Below are positions 34,235-47,008 of a stretch of DNA of 64,000 bases, one piece after another. Below the pieces are notes generated by a model. That model saw only the letters and a list, made by a program, of their open reading frames with translations, did not search any database and was not told where the DNA came from. The stretch's first letter is position 1; each line of letters begins with the position of its first letter. A program made the position numbers and the translations under genes. The stretch is taken from contig JAFQEO010000030.1 of NCBI GenBank assembly GCA_017399005.1, positions 1 to 64,000 of the forward strand, read 5' to 3'. The DNA comes from Peptococcaceae bacterium. GTDB lineage: Bacteria; Bacillota; Peptococcia; Peptococcales; Peptococcaceae.

Positions 34235-34302
34235 ATTATAACATAATCGGGCGATAGTGTTTTCAGAACTTCTGTGAAGAGTTGCACCAAAACTGTGCAA
34301 CT
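34235..34302 (-). promoter_or_regulatory. LysR-dependent promoter of paralogue 3
   Basis: On the minus strand TATAAT (34240-34235) has a poor -35 (AAAACA), as activator-dependent promoters do. A perfect inverted repeat AGTTGCAC-N7-GTGCAACT (34280-34302) is centred about 63 bases upstream of the inferred start, the usual place of a LysR recognition site. Confidence 0.65.
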
Positions 34303-34389
34303 GGGACTTGATTTTTCAACTGACACATAGTAAGCTATAGGAAGAGATGATACCTGTAAAATAATAGAACCGATACGAGGTGCATGATA

Positions 34390-35307
34390 TTGAAAATCGA
34401 GCATTTACGATACTTTGTAGGCTTTGCTAATGCGGATTCCATTAACCAGGCGGCAAAGGAGTTATATATATCTCAGCAACAGCTGAATCGTATTCTCACA
34501 TCACTGGAAAATGAAGTTCACGCTACACTGTTTGTGAGAAGCAGCCGGGGTACCACGCTTACAGAAGATGGTCAGGCATTTGCAAAATATGCAGTCAGCA
34601 TTCTAAACGAATATTCGGCTATGCAGAATTATTTTCTGATGCGCCGTTCCGCATCCCAGCTGACGCGGCAAAGCACCAGCGGGCGTTGTGTGATTTATGT
34701 GCCGCCGTTTCTTTCTATTTATTTAAGCGATATGATCAACAAATTCAAGGATATCGCGCCTAACATTGAACTGACCTGTATTGAAGACAGCAGCCCTGTG
34801 ACAGAGAAAAGCCTGCTCAGAAACCAGCTGCAGTTTCTTGGATGCTACATCCCTGAAGAAATTCTGGAAAAAGCAGAAGGGAAGATTCATATTATTCCAG
34901 TCAGTCAGGCCCGCACCTATCTGTGTGTGAATAAAAACTCAGAACTGGCAGGGCTGAAAGAAATCAGCGGCGAAGAAGGATTTGCATTGATCAGTACTGT
35001 TTCCCCGGTTGCTCCTCTGGGTACTTATCAGCATGAAAAACTGGTGTTTACATCATCCAACATATATCAGCATCTGGATTCGGTGGTGCAGAACAATACC
35101 GTCTGTACAATGACCGATTTTCTGCTGCCAAAACTGAAACCAATGTATCCGGATATCGTTACGATTCCATTTACCGAAGGCGAAGGCTGTCCGTGCCAGA
35201 TTGTATATCCAGTGACGTATCTGTTATCGGAGGCTGATGAAGTGCTGATTTCCTTTTTAAAAGTGTATTTTCAGAACCTGCAGCTGATTGCTCAGCAGAC
35301 GCTGTAG
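34390..35307 (+). CDS. LysR-family transcriptional regulator 2
   Basis: About 305 residues from a TTG at 34390, chosen because GAGGTG lies 8 bases upstream. The ATG at 34384 is only 2 bases from that site. Helix-turn-helix: INQAAKELYISQQQLNRILTSLENEVHATLFVRSSRGTTLTEDGQ. The effector domain is diverged from LysR 1. It is divergent from paralogue 3 and its probable operator lies in the shared gap. It ends 90 bases before the convergent ytfJ. Confidence 0.92.
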   Translation: MKIEHLRYFVGFANADSINQAAKELYISQQQLNRILTSLENEVHATLFVRSSRGTTLTEDGQAFAKYAVSILNEYSAMQNYFLMRRSASQLTRQSTSGRCVIYVPPFLSIYLSDMINKFKDIAPNIELTCIEDSSPVTEKSLLRNQLQFLGCYIPEEILEKAEGKIHIIPVSQARTYLCVNKNSELAGLKEISGEEGFALISTVSPVAPLGTYQHEKLVFTSSNIYQHLDSVVQNNTVCTMTDFLLPKLKPMYPDIVTIPFTEGEGCPCQIVYPVTYLLSEADEVLISFLKVYFQNLQLIAQQTL

Positions 35308-35340
35308 GGGAAGGTAACCATTTTGTTGTTACTCATAACA

Positions 35341-35378
35341 AATAAAAAACAGCCACAACTTTACAATTTGTGACTGTT
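35341..35378 (-). terminator. Terminator of ytfI-ytfJ
   Basis: AACAGCCACAA with TTGTGACTGTT (35348-35378), one mismatch, followed by six T on the minus strand. Confidence 0.75.
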
Positions 35379-35396
35379 CCCCAAACGTTATTCAAT

Positions 35397-35849
35397 TTAT
35401 TGCTCTTTATTCTGCTGAAAACTGTCAGCAATGGCTTTTTCGAACTGCTGCGCAAAACTGCCGTCACCAGCTTTCTGCCGGTCGGTTTTCATTTTTTCCA
35501 CCATCTGCGGCACTTCATCAATCAGGCGGTCCAGAAGAGCGCTGTGGTCAACCACCTGAAAGCGAATGTCGTTTTCACCTACCAGCAGAAACCCTACTGG
35601 CTGAACAGAAACACCCGCTCCGGCACCGCCTCCAAAAGGGGGCTGGCTTTCCATACCATCCTCCCTGCTCTGTTTCCATGCCACATGGGTTCCGCCCGAT
35701 GCAAAACCGCAGCACATTTTTGACACCGGGATAATCACCGTCCCGTTTGGGGTTTCCACTGCGTCCCCAATGATGGTATTCACTTCCACCATTTCTTTGA
35801 TATTTTCCATAGCGGTTTCCATTAATCCGCCTACACAATCAGCTTTCAT
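35397..35849 (-). CDS. ytfJ: YtfJ/GerW family spore protein
   Basis: 150 residues from the ATG at 35849 (AAAGGAG upstream). Family hallmarks: NTIIGDAVETPNGTVIIPVSKMCCGFASGG, a Gly-rich patch (FGGGAGAGVSVQPVGFLLV) and VDHSALLDRLIDEVPQMVEKM. In B. subtilis GerW affects spore germination; in other bacteria its role is unclear. It overlaps the preceding ytfI gene by 11 bases, the conserved ytfI-ytfJ arrangement. Its presence points to a spore-forming ancestry. Confidence 0.93.
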   Translation of the reverse strand: MKADCVGGLMETAMENIKEMVEVNTIIGDAVETPNGTVIIPVSKMCCGFASGGTHVAWKQSREDGMESQPPFGGGAGAGVSVQPVGFLLVGENDIRFQVVDHSALLDRLIDEVPQMVEKMKTDRQKAGDGSFAQQFEKAIADSFQQNKEQ

Positions 35850-36414
35850 ACGCAATCTCCTTTCGGTTTCCAGCACTCCTGTTCTGCTCCAGCATGGCCA
35901 TAACAGTCAACCGGAACATAGCCATCATCATACGGATAATCTGCCCCGTTCGGCAGTGAATTATGCCATCTGCATACAGTTCCTTCCGGTTTTGCTGAAA
36001 ATCCGGAAGATAACTGACATTGCCTTTTTCCAGCCATTCCTGCGGCACAGCTGCCAGGATACTCCAGAATAATCCGCAGCAGTATGCCGTTATATCAGGC
36101 CGCGAAAAACCAACCCGGCACCGTAACTGATAACCATCCAGCCGGATATAACGACCGATTATTTTTATGCAGTCCAGAATAAAGATTACCATCCTGCGCC
36201 ACTCAATCTGAAAAGATGTGCGCTCAAATGATTCCTTACCTGTGCGGGAATCACCGGGCAGTTCAAAGGTGTGCGACAACCACAGCGCCGAAACTGTCAC
36301 CGCAGCCTTCCAACGTTTTTGATATTCCAGCATAAACACAATCCGCAGCGGCATAAACCAGATAAAAAGCAGTATCCCGCATACACATAAAAAAAGACTA
36401 CCGGCCCAGTGCAT
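35839..36414 (-). CDS. ytfI: DUF2953 membrane-associated protein (YtfI-like)
   Basis: 191 residues. An N-terminal membrane helix (LFLCVCGILLFIWFMPLRIVFML) and the later GFSRPDITAYCCGLFWSIL fit DUF2953, the partner of YtfJ in spore formers. No catalytic residues are evident. It is probably expressed with ytfJ during sporulation, by analogy only. Confidence 0.85.
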   Translation of the reverse strand: MHWAGSLFLCVCGILLFIWFMPLRIVFMLEYQKRWKAAVTVSALWLSHTFELPGDSRTGKESFERTSFQIEWRRMVIFILDCIKIIGRYIRLDGYQLRCRVGFSRPDITAYCCGLFWSILAAVPQEWLEKGNVSYLPDFQQNRKELYADGIIHCRTGQIIRMMMAMFRLTVMAMLEQNRSAGNRKEIAYES

Positions 36415-36474
36415 GGTATCACCTCGCCAGTAGTCTCTGTGTTTTTATGGAATTTTATACCGATTAATCAAATC

Positions 36475-36750
36475 TTATTCCTGGGAATCGTTCCAGATAT
36501 CAACAACTTTTTCCCATTCTTCGTCGTCTTCGATATCATACAGCATTTCTTCGCCATTTTCATCGGTAACGATTTTCAGAATGATAGCTTCGTCTTCTTC
36601 GGAGCCTTCTTCCAGCGGAGCCAGTACTGCATACTGGTTGCCGTCTACTTCTACCATATCGATTACTTCAAAAGGATGTTCCTGATCTTCCTCGTCTACC
36701 AGAATCAGTACGTTATCCATTTCTTCTTCCATCAGTCTTTCATCTGCCAT
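36475..36750 (-). CDS. DUF1292 protein (YrzB-like)
   Basis: 91 residues from the ATG at 36750 (AGAGGTG upstream). Very acidic, with the family pattern DNVLILVDEEDQEHPFEVIDMVEVDGNQYAVL and ILKIVTDENGEEMLYDIEDDEEW. Its place after ruvX, ireB and alaS is conserved across Bacillota. Function unknown. Confidence 0.92.
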   Translation of the reverse strand: MADERLMEEEMDNVLILVDEEDQEHPFEVIDMVEVDGNQYAVLAPLEEGSEEDEAIILKIVTDENGEEMLYDIEDDEEWEKVVDIWNDSQE

Positions 36751-36798
36751 TGTAAGCACCTCTTTCTTTTTCTTATGACATTTTTTAATCTTTATATC

Positions 36799-37206
36799 TC
36801 AAAGTCTATCCAGATAGCTTTGTAATATAATCACGGCTGCCATTTTATCAATTACTTTTTTCCGTTTTGCGCGGGACACATCCGCCTCCAGCAGGGCACG
36901 CTCTGCGCTTACAGTTGTTAAGCGCTCGTCCACCCAGATAGTTTCAATCTGGCGTTCCGCGGTCAAATCGGCAATAAACTGCCGAACCTCTTCCACTTTA
37001 AAGCCTTCCGAGCCGTCCATATTTTTTGGAAGACCCACTACCAGCTGGCTGACTTCGTGTTCGTCAATTAACTTCCACAGACCGGCCACATCTTCCTCTA
37101 AATTTTTGCGATGAAATGTTTCCAGCCCCTGTGCTGTGATTTTCAACGGATCACTGAGGGCAACGCCGATGCGTTTACTGCCCACATCCAGTGCCATAAT
37201 TCTCAT
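36799..37206 (-). CDS. ruvX: Holliday junction resolvase-like / pre-16S rRNA nuclease RuvX (YqgF)
   Basis: 135 residues. RNase H-like fold with MRIMALDVGSKRIGVALSDP (first Asp), VVGLPKNMDGSEG, WVDERLTTVSAERALLEADVSR and the final Asp in KVIDKMAAVIILQSYL. Processes the 5' end of 16S rRNA in E. coli. 15 bases after ireB. Confidence 0.95.
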   Translation of the reverse strand: MRIMALDVGSKRIGVALSDPLKITAQGLETFHRKNLEEDVAGLWKLIDEHEVSQLVVGLPKNMDGSEGFKVEEVRQFIADLTAERQIETIWVDERLTTVSAERALLEADVSRAKRKKVIDKMAAVIILQSYLDRL

Positions 37207-37221
37207 ATAGCGTTTCTCCTG

Positions 37222-37470
37222 TTATTTGTTCAGATAACTGCGAACCAGCTCTTCCACCAGTTCATCCCGCTCCAGTTTGCGAATCATGCCGCGGGCATTG
37301 TTGTGACTTGTAATATAGGCAGGATCACCGGAAATAATGTATCCGGCAAGCTGGTTAATCGGGTCATAGCCTTTTTCCTGCAGTGCCTCATATACTGTGT
37401 TTAAGATTTCCCGTGTTGCGTTTTCTCTGCTGTTTTCCGCTCTGAAAAACATGGTGCTGTCTAAATCCAT
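37222..37470 (-). CDS. ireB: IreB family regulatory phosphoprotein (DUF965)
   Basis: 82 residues, the usual size. [52 protein letters not shown] is the family core. In Enterococcus IreB is phosphorylated by the PASTA kinase IreK and affects cephalosporin resistance. The Thr-containing N-terminus is present (STMF). It lies 64 bases after alaS. Confidence 0.95.
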   Translation of the reverse strand: MDLDSTMFFRAENSRENATREILNTVYEALQEKGYDPINQLAGYIISGDPAYITSHNNARGMIRKLERDELVEELVRSYLNK

Positions 37471-37534
37471 ACCCTGTCACTCCTTTATCTTTTATCTATA
37501 CTTGTACGATATCGTGCTTTTCGATTACCCGGCC

Positions 37535-42081
<4,547 letters not shown>

Positions 42082-42136
42082 AACCGTAACCTCCTGTCAT
42101 AAAAAATTTTATGTTTCCGACCAAACCAACTCTTAT

Positions 42137-42165
42137 ATTATATACTTTTTTTTACAAAAAAACAA
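42137..42165 (-). promoter_or_regulatory. Promoter of ribonuclease J
   Basis: On the minus strand TTGTTT (42165-42160), 17 bases, TATAAT (42142-42137). The stretch 42166-42300 shows nothing I can identify. Confidence 0.55.
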
Positions 42166-42300
42166 TACAAAACGGAAATAAATGCAATCTCAATTGTATA
42201 AAACCTTTCTGCCCTTATTTATTAAAGTATGCAGCAATCCGGATAATATTTCATTCCTGCCAGCAGTATTGACCGTTTTTTCATATTTTAAACAGCACAC

Positions 42301-42329
42301 AAAAAGCGGCCGCCGTTTCCGGCAGCCGC
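42301..42329 (-). terminator. Terminator of the folD operon
   Basis: GCGGC (42306-42310) with GCCGC (42325-42329) plus inner G/C pairs, then five T on the minus strand. Confidence 0.7.
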
Positions 42330-42399
42330 CCTGTTCCAAAATCATATTCTGTTTCCTGCTTCGGGGTTCTACGCATTAATCTATTTGCACAGATTCCGG

Positions 42400-42987
42400 T
42401 TAACTTGCCGCTTCCACAAGCACCTGACGCGGATTATCGCCCCGCAGGTCTGCAACCTCGATTTTGAGCCCTTTTGGAACAAATGCCACATTGAGAATCT
42501 GCTCATCGGCACCGCTCTCATACAAAACCATATCTTTTTTGTTTTTCACCTGGGATTTTTCGCCCTCATCAGAATAGTCCAGCACATACACCAGCGTATC
42601 CAGATCATCGTTCTGCCAGATAAACTGTTTGCCGTACTGCTCATATACATATAAGTCGCGCACCACATCATACACGGCAAAATAATACGCCTGGCTCTTT
42701 CCGCCGGAAATCCGGCACTGCACTGCAACTTTGTTTTTCTCCAGCCAGCGGCAGCTAACAATAGACTTCACATACTCGTTACGCTCGTTAAAATCCACCT
42801 GTTTCCCGGCAGCCTCCACCACAGTGCCATTCACTATAATACCGCTGTCGATTACCAGTTCCGGCTCCTGAGTATTCTCCTCCGCAGCATCGTTTCCCGG
42901 CTGTTGTGCAGGAGTATCTGCACCGCAGCCAGCCAGAAAAGCAGACAGCAACAGAGCTGCCAGCAGTAATACCACTCTGTTTCGCAT
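42400..42987 (-). CDS. Putative lipoprotein
   Basis: 195 residues. Signal with lipobox LAGC (MRNRVVLLLAALLLSAFLAGCG), then an acidic Ala/Pro/Gln/Glu-rich linker (~25-45) and a compact strand-rich domain (VDFNERNEYVKSIVSCRW ... AVYDVVRDLYVYEQYG). No family recognised. It follows an unknown gene and folD on the same strand. Confidence 0.75.
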   Translation of the reverse strand: MRNRVVLLLAALLLSAFLAGCGADTPAQQPGNDAAEENTQEPELVIDSGIIVNGTVVEAAGKQVDFNERNEYVKSIVSCRWLEKNKVAVQCRISGGKSQAYYFAVYDVVRDLYVYEQYGKQFIWQNDDLDTLVYVLDYSDEGEKSQVKNKKDMVLYESGADEQILNVAFVPKGLKIEVADLRGDNPRQVLVEAAS

Positions 42988-43047
42988 TCCCGCACCCCTC
43001 TCTCCCGGAATAAACCGCTTTTTTATACTTTTTTCGCCGTTGCAGGC

Positions 43048-43590
43048 TTAATTATCCTGATTTAGTTCCTGATGCCAGTAGATGGTCTGCGGGTCATTTG
43101 CCACATCAGAAAAACGGCTCAGCACGTTGCCGTACTTGAACGCATAGCTGAAGTATAAATAAATATCGTTTTTGCCAACAGATTTTGGCCGTAAAATAAC
43201 TTTATCCGGATAGAACATATAATCATAGTCGGCATCACGCCAGTTTACTTCCAGGCCGTCAATAATCAGGCTGACATTGCCCCACTCCCCGATTTTAATA
43301 TCAGAAAGCATACCGCGGCCGCACTGCACCAGCCCGTATTTACAGCCAATGCTGTAATCCCATTTTCCCAGAAACAGCGAAAAATGTTCCAGCAAAAAAC
43401 GGCATGGCAGACTGATTTCTTCCTGAAGACGACGTTCTGTTGCAATTTTTTCTTTTAATGTCACCAGCCGGCAATAGTACGACGAACTGTCGTTATAGCC
43501 CGGCAGCTGTTCGGCCCGTTTCAGGCATTGTTCCATATCTTCGCAGATCAGAAGAAGCTCCTGATCCAGCGCAGCTCTCTGCTGTTCCAT
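43048..43590 (-). CDS. Hypothetical protein
   Basis: 180 residues. A helical first third (LICEDMEQCLKRAEQLPGY ... LKEKIATERRLQEEI) precedes a strand-rich second part (GNVSLIIDGLEVNWRDADYDYMFYPDKVILRP). No signal or membrane segment, so probably cytosolic. It starts 12 bases after folD. Not recognised. Confidence 0.7.
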   Translation of the reverse strand: MEQQRAALDQELLLICEDMEQCLKRAEQLPGYNDSSSYYCRLVTLKEKIATERRLQEEISLPCRFLLEHFSLFLGKWDYSIGCKYGLVQCGRGMLSDIKIGEWGNVSLIIDGLEVNWRDADYDYMFYPDKVILRPKSVGKNDIYLYFSYAFKYGNVLSRFSDVANDPQTIYWHQELNQDN

Positions 43591-43602
43591 AATTTCCGCC
43601 TC

Positions 43603-44442
43603 CTAGCGTGTTGCACTTTCCAGTGTATTTTTCATCAGCATCGTAATGGTCATTGGCCCTACACCGCCTGGTACCGGTGTCAGCCAGCAGTCACGACCTT
43701 CCAGACTTGCGCGGTCCACATCGCCTGCCATTTTGCCGTCTTCCAGACGATTAATTCCAACGTCGATTACCACAGCGCCATCTTTAATCATATCACCTGT
43801 GATAAAGTTTGCTTTGCCGATAGCTGCCACAACGATATCCGCTGCCAGCAGTTCCTCTTTCAGATTTTTAGTTCTGGAATGGCACATGGTCACGGTTGCA
43901 TTTTCACGCAGCAGCATCATTGCCACCGGTTTGCCCACAATATTACTGCGGCCTACCACAACCGCTTTTTTACCGGTAATATCGATACCGGTTTCTTTGA
44001 TTAAATCGATGCAGCCTTTTGGCGTGCACGGTTCAAAAGCAGGTTCGCCAATCAGCAGAGAACCCAGATTTTCCGGCAGGAAACCGTCTACATCTTTTTT
44101 CGGGCTGATAGCATGAATCACAGCTTTTTCATCAATATGTTTCGGCACCGGCAGCTGCACCAGTAAGCCGTGAATTTTTTCGTCGTTATTTAAACGGTCA
44201 ATCAGCTGCAGTAACTCCTCCTGCGTGGTGTCTTCCGGCAGGCGATGTACTTCTGAATAAAAGCCAACCTCATGGCAGGCTTTTTCTTTATTGCGTACAT
44301 ACACCTGAGAAGCAGGGTCTTCACCCACTAAAATAACCGCCAGACCCGGCACAATACCCTGACCTTTCAGTTCGGCCACTGCCTGTTTCACTTCTTCGCG
44401 ACGTTTCTGCGCCAGCTGTTTTCCATCAATTAATTTCAGCAT
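43603..44442 (-). CDS. folD: Methylenetetrahydrofolate dehydrogenase/cyclohydrolase
   Basis: 279 residues from the ATG at 44442 (AAGGAG upstream; a GTG four codons earlier is possible). Bifunctional NADP-dependent enzyme of one-carbon metabolism. Motifs: ASQVYVRNKEKACHEVGF with the catalytic Lys, GLLVQLPVPKHID, VVGRSNIVGKP and PVPGGVGPMT. Divergent from a TtcA-like gene. Confidence 0.97.
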   Translation of the reverse strand: MLKLIDGKQLAQKRREEVKQAVAELKGQGIVPGLAVILVGEDPASQVYVRNKEKACHEVGFYSEVHRLPEDTTQEELLQLIDRLNNDEKIHGLLVQLPVPKHIDEKAVIHAISPKKDVDGFLPENLGSLLIGEPAFEPCTPKGCIDLIKETGIDITGKKAVVVGRSNIVGKPVAMMLLRENATVTMCHSRTKNLKEELLAADIVVAAIGKANFITGDMIKDGAVVIDVGINRLEDGKMAGDVDRASLEGRDCWLTPVPGGVGPMTITMLMKNTLESATR

Positions 44443-44513
44443 GTTTTTCTGCACTCCTTATATTGTGATAATATCGTATCCTTCTGTGGATACACCGTTT
44501 CATATTCCTTTTT

Positions 44514-44542
44514 ATTTTATAACATTGTTCTGAACCGTGCAA
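44514..44542 (-). promoter_or_regulatory. folD promoter
   Basis: On the minus strand TTGCAC (44542-44537), 17 bases, TAAAAT (44519-44514). Confidence 0.5.
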
Positions 44543-44553
44543 CCATATTTATT

Positions 44554-44582
44554 TTGCTTTTTGCGCCTGTTTCCAGTATAAT
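44554..44582 (+). promoter_or_regulatory. Promoter of the TtcA-like gene
   Basis: TTGCTT (44554-44559), 17 bases, TATAAT (44577-44582), 45 bases before the ATG. Confidence 0.7.
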
Positions 44583-44627
44583 TGAGTATTGAATTTATTA
44601 TTACCGGTTCCGAAAGGAGTGCTGCCT

Positions 44628-45527
44628 ATGTGGCGCAAACTAAACAAACCTCTGCTGGCCAAAATCCGCAGAGCCAGCCGTGAATACGGTCTGATTCAGC
44701 CTTATGACAAAATCGCTGTAGGCTTATCCGGCGGCAAAGACAGCACCGTTATGCTGTACGCCTTATCCGTTCTGCAGAAAACCCTGCCGATTCCGTTTGA
44801 GCTGGTCGGCATCTCACTGGATGTAGGCTGGAATAATGATTACGAATTAGTAGGCCGGTACTGCCGGGAACTGGGGATACCCTTTCATCTGGAACAGACC
44901 CAGATTGGCCGCATTGTTTACGAAGAACGCAAAGAGGCAAACCCTTGCTCACTCTGTGCCAATATGCGCCGAGGAGCCATCAACAGCGTGGCAAAACAGC
45001 TTGGCTGCAACAAAGTGGCGCTGGGCCATCATTTAGACGATGCGCTGGAAACCTTCCTGATGAGTATGGTATTTGAAGGCCGTATGCATACCTTTTCACC
45101 GCGCACTTATCTGAGCCGTGCCGATATCACCGTTATCCGGCCGATGATTTATGTCTATGAGAAAGATATTATTTCCATTGCCAATAAATTAGAACTGCCT
45201 GTGGTACCGAACAACTGCCCGGCCGACGGCCTCACCAAACGCACCACCATGAAAGAAGAAATGGCCCGCTTTGAAGCCATGAACAGCACCGTGCGGGAGC
45301 GTATGCTGAACGCCATCACCACAACATTATGGGCACCGCTCATGCTGCCCGAAGAAGAACAGGTTATGAAACCGATAAAAAAAATGCTGCAGGCTGAAAA
45401 AACGACGGAAGCCGAAAACCAGCTCGGAGCAAACGCAAAAACTCAGACTGCCGAAGCAGCGATAACTCCTCCTCCTCAGCATCAGCCGGAAACATCAATC
45501 TCTAAACAGAGCCTGCTGGAACAGTAA
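44628..45527 (+). CDS. TtcA-like tRNA thiolation ATPase
   Basis: 299 residues from the ATG at 44628 (AAAGGAG upstream). The PP-loop SGGKDSTVML and the CSLC motif (NPCSLCANMRRGAI) match the TtcA/TtuA tRNA-sulphurtransferase group, as does ALGHHLDDALETFLM. TtcA proteins also have a second CxxC; here the place is VVPNNCPADGLTK with one cysteine, so cluster binding may differ. The last ~50 residues are a low-complexity Ala/Gln/Thr/Glu/Pro tail not seen in the core family. Confidence 0.85.
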   Translation: MWRKLNKPLLAKIRRASREYGLIQPYDKIAVGLSGGKDSTVMLYALSVLQKTLPIPFELVGISLDVGWNNDYELVGRYCRELGIPFHLEQTQIGRIVYEERKEANPCSLCANMRRGAINSVAKQLGCNKVALGHHLDDALETFLMSMVFEGRMHTFSPRTYLSRADITVIRPMIYVYEKDIISIANKLELPVVPNNCPADGLTKRTTMKEEMARFEAMNSTVRERMLNAITTTLWAPLMLPEEEQVMKPIKKMLQAEKTTEAENQLGANAKTQTAEAAITPPPQHQPETSISKQSLLEQ

Positions 45528-45533
45528 AACCAG

Positions 45534-45581
45534 AAAGCTGGAACAGAACGATTTCTTCATCGTAATGTTTCAGCTTTTTTT
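45534..45581 (+). terminator. Terminator of the TtcA-like gene
   Basis: AAGCTGGAACA pairs with TGTTTCAGCTT around an inner ACGAT hairpin, followed by seven T. Confidence 0.8.
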
Positions 45582-45615
45582 ATGCCTCCTGACGCTGTTT
45601 TTCCCTACAAATCTC

Positions 45616-45645
45616 TTGTGTTTTCCCCCTGTTATCTCTTATAAT
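45616..45645 (+). promoter_or_regulatory. ahcY promoter
   Basis: TTGTGT (45616-45621), 18 bases, TATAAT (45640-45645). The ~70-base leader shows no SAH-riboswitch core. Confidence 0.55.
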
Positions 45646-45722
45646 ATATTGGTTAAGGTATTTTTCAAAGCTATGTAATTACAAACGTATACGATGTATG
45701 TTTTAAGGAGGATATTTTATTT

Positions 45723-46979
45723 ATGAACGCATTAGAAAACAGCCAGATTCGTGATATCGCGCTGGCTCCAAAAGGCCACGATAAAATCAACTGGGTAAAA
45801 AACCATATGCCGATTTTAAATCAGCTGGAAGAAGAATTCCGCCGCACTCAGCCGTTTGCCGGTAAAAATGTGGCAATCTGCCTGCATTTAGAGGCAAAAA
45901 CCGCTTATCTGGCACTGGTAATTCAGGCCGGCGGTGCAAATGTTTCGGTAGCGGCAAGCAATCCGTTATCCACACAGGATGATGTTGTTGCGGCTCTGGT
46001 AGATTCCGGCGTAACCGCATTTGCATGGCACGGTGCAACCGATGAGGAATATTTCGGCCACATCGATGCGCTGATTCACACAAAACCGGACTTATTCATT
46101 GATGACGGTGGCGACATGACCAGCCTGTTCCACAGCAAATATCCGGAAATGCTGGAAAACATCATGGGCGGTGCAGAAGAAACCACCACTGGCATTATTC
46201 GTCTGCGCTCCATGGCAAATGACGGTGCTCTGAAAATTCCTATGATTGCGGTAAACGATGCTATGACCAAATATTTCTTTGACAACCGCTACGGTACCGG
46301 CCAGTCCTCCTGGGATGCTATCATGCGTACAACCAACCTGGTAGTTGCCGGTAAAACCGCTGTTATTGCTGGCTACGGCTGGTGCGGTAAAGGCGCTGCT
46401 ATGCGTGCAAAAGGCCTGGGTGCAAAAGTTATCGTAACCGAAGTTGACCCTATCAAAGCCATTGAAGCAATCATGGACGGATTCCAGGTAATGAAAATGG
46501 TAGATGCCGCTCCTCTGGGCGATTTCTTCCTGACGGTAACCGGCGATAAAAAAGTAATCACCGAAGAACACTTCGCAGTAATGAAAGATAAAGCAATTCT
46601 GGCAAATGCCGGTCATTTTGATGTAGAAATCGATAAAGAAGCACTGAATAAAATGTGCGTAAAACACGGCCAGACCAAACCAAATATTGAGGAATTCCAT
46701 TTTGAAGACGGTCGCAAAGTATATCTGTTAGGCGAAGGCCGCCTGGTAAACCTGGCAGCAGGCGACGGGCATCCGGCAGAAATTATGGACCTGACCTTTG
46801 CTCTGCAGGCACTGAGTCTGGAATATGTACTGAACAACCCTGGCCTTGAAAACACTGTACACTCCGTTCCGAAAGAAATTGACGAACGTGTTGCAAAAAT
46901 CAAGCTGCAGGCTCTGAATATCAATATCGACAGCCTGACTGCCGAACAGCAGGAATACTTAAACAGCTGGCAGCTGTAA
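45723..46979 (+). CDS. ahcY: Adenosylhomocysteinase
   Basis: 418 residues. It hydrolyses S-adenosylhomocysteine to adenosine and homocysteine, relieving inhibition of methyltransferases. NAD site VIAGYGWCGKGAAMRAKGLGAKVIVTEVDP, substrate residues in FDNRYGTGQS and the C-terminal GDGHPAEIMDLTFALQAL are present. AAGGAGG lies 11 bases before the ATG. It is the shorter bacterial form. dinG follows 29 bases later, possibly in the same transcript. Confidence 0.97.
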   Translation: MNALENSQIRDIALAPKGHDKINWVKNHMPILNQLEEEFRRTQPFAGKNVAICLHLEAKTAYLALVIQAGGANVSVAASNPLSTQDDVVAALVDSGVTAFAWHGATDEEYFGHIDALIHTKPDLFIDDGGDMTSLFHSKYPEMLENIMGGAEETTTGIIRLRSMANDGALKIPMIAVNDAMTKYFFDNRYGTGQSSWDAIMRTTNLVVAGKTAVIAGYGWCGKGAAMRAKGLGAKVIVTEVDPIKAIEAIMDGFQVMKMVDAAPLGDFFLTVTGDKKVITEEHFAVMKDKAILANAGHFDVEIDKEALNKMCVKHGQTKPNIEEFHFEDGRKVYLLGEGRLVNLAAGDGHPAEIMDLTFALQALSLEYVLNNPGLENTVHSVPKEIDERVAKIKLQALNINIDSLTAEQQEYLNSWQL

Positions 46980-47008
46980 ACGTCTGAACAGAACGGGAGG
47001 AACTTCCC

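Noticed and set aside
45646-45722. SAH riboswitch before ahcY
   Set aside because: The leader is short and A+T-rich with no G+C-rich pseudoknot core.
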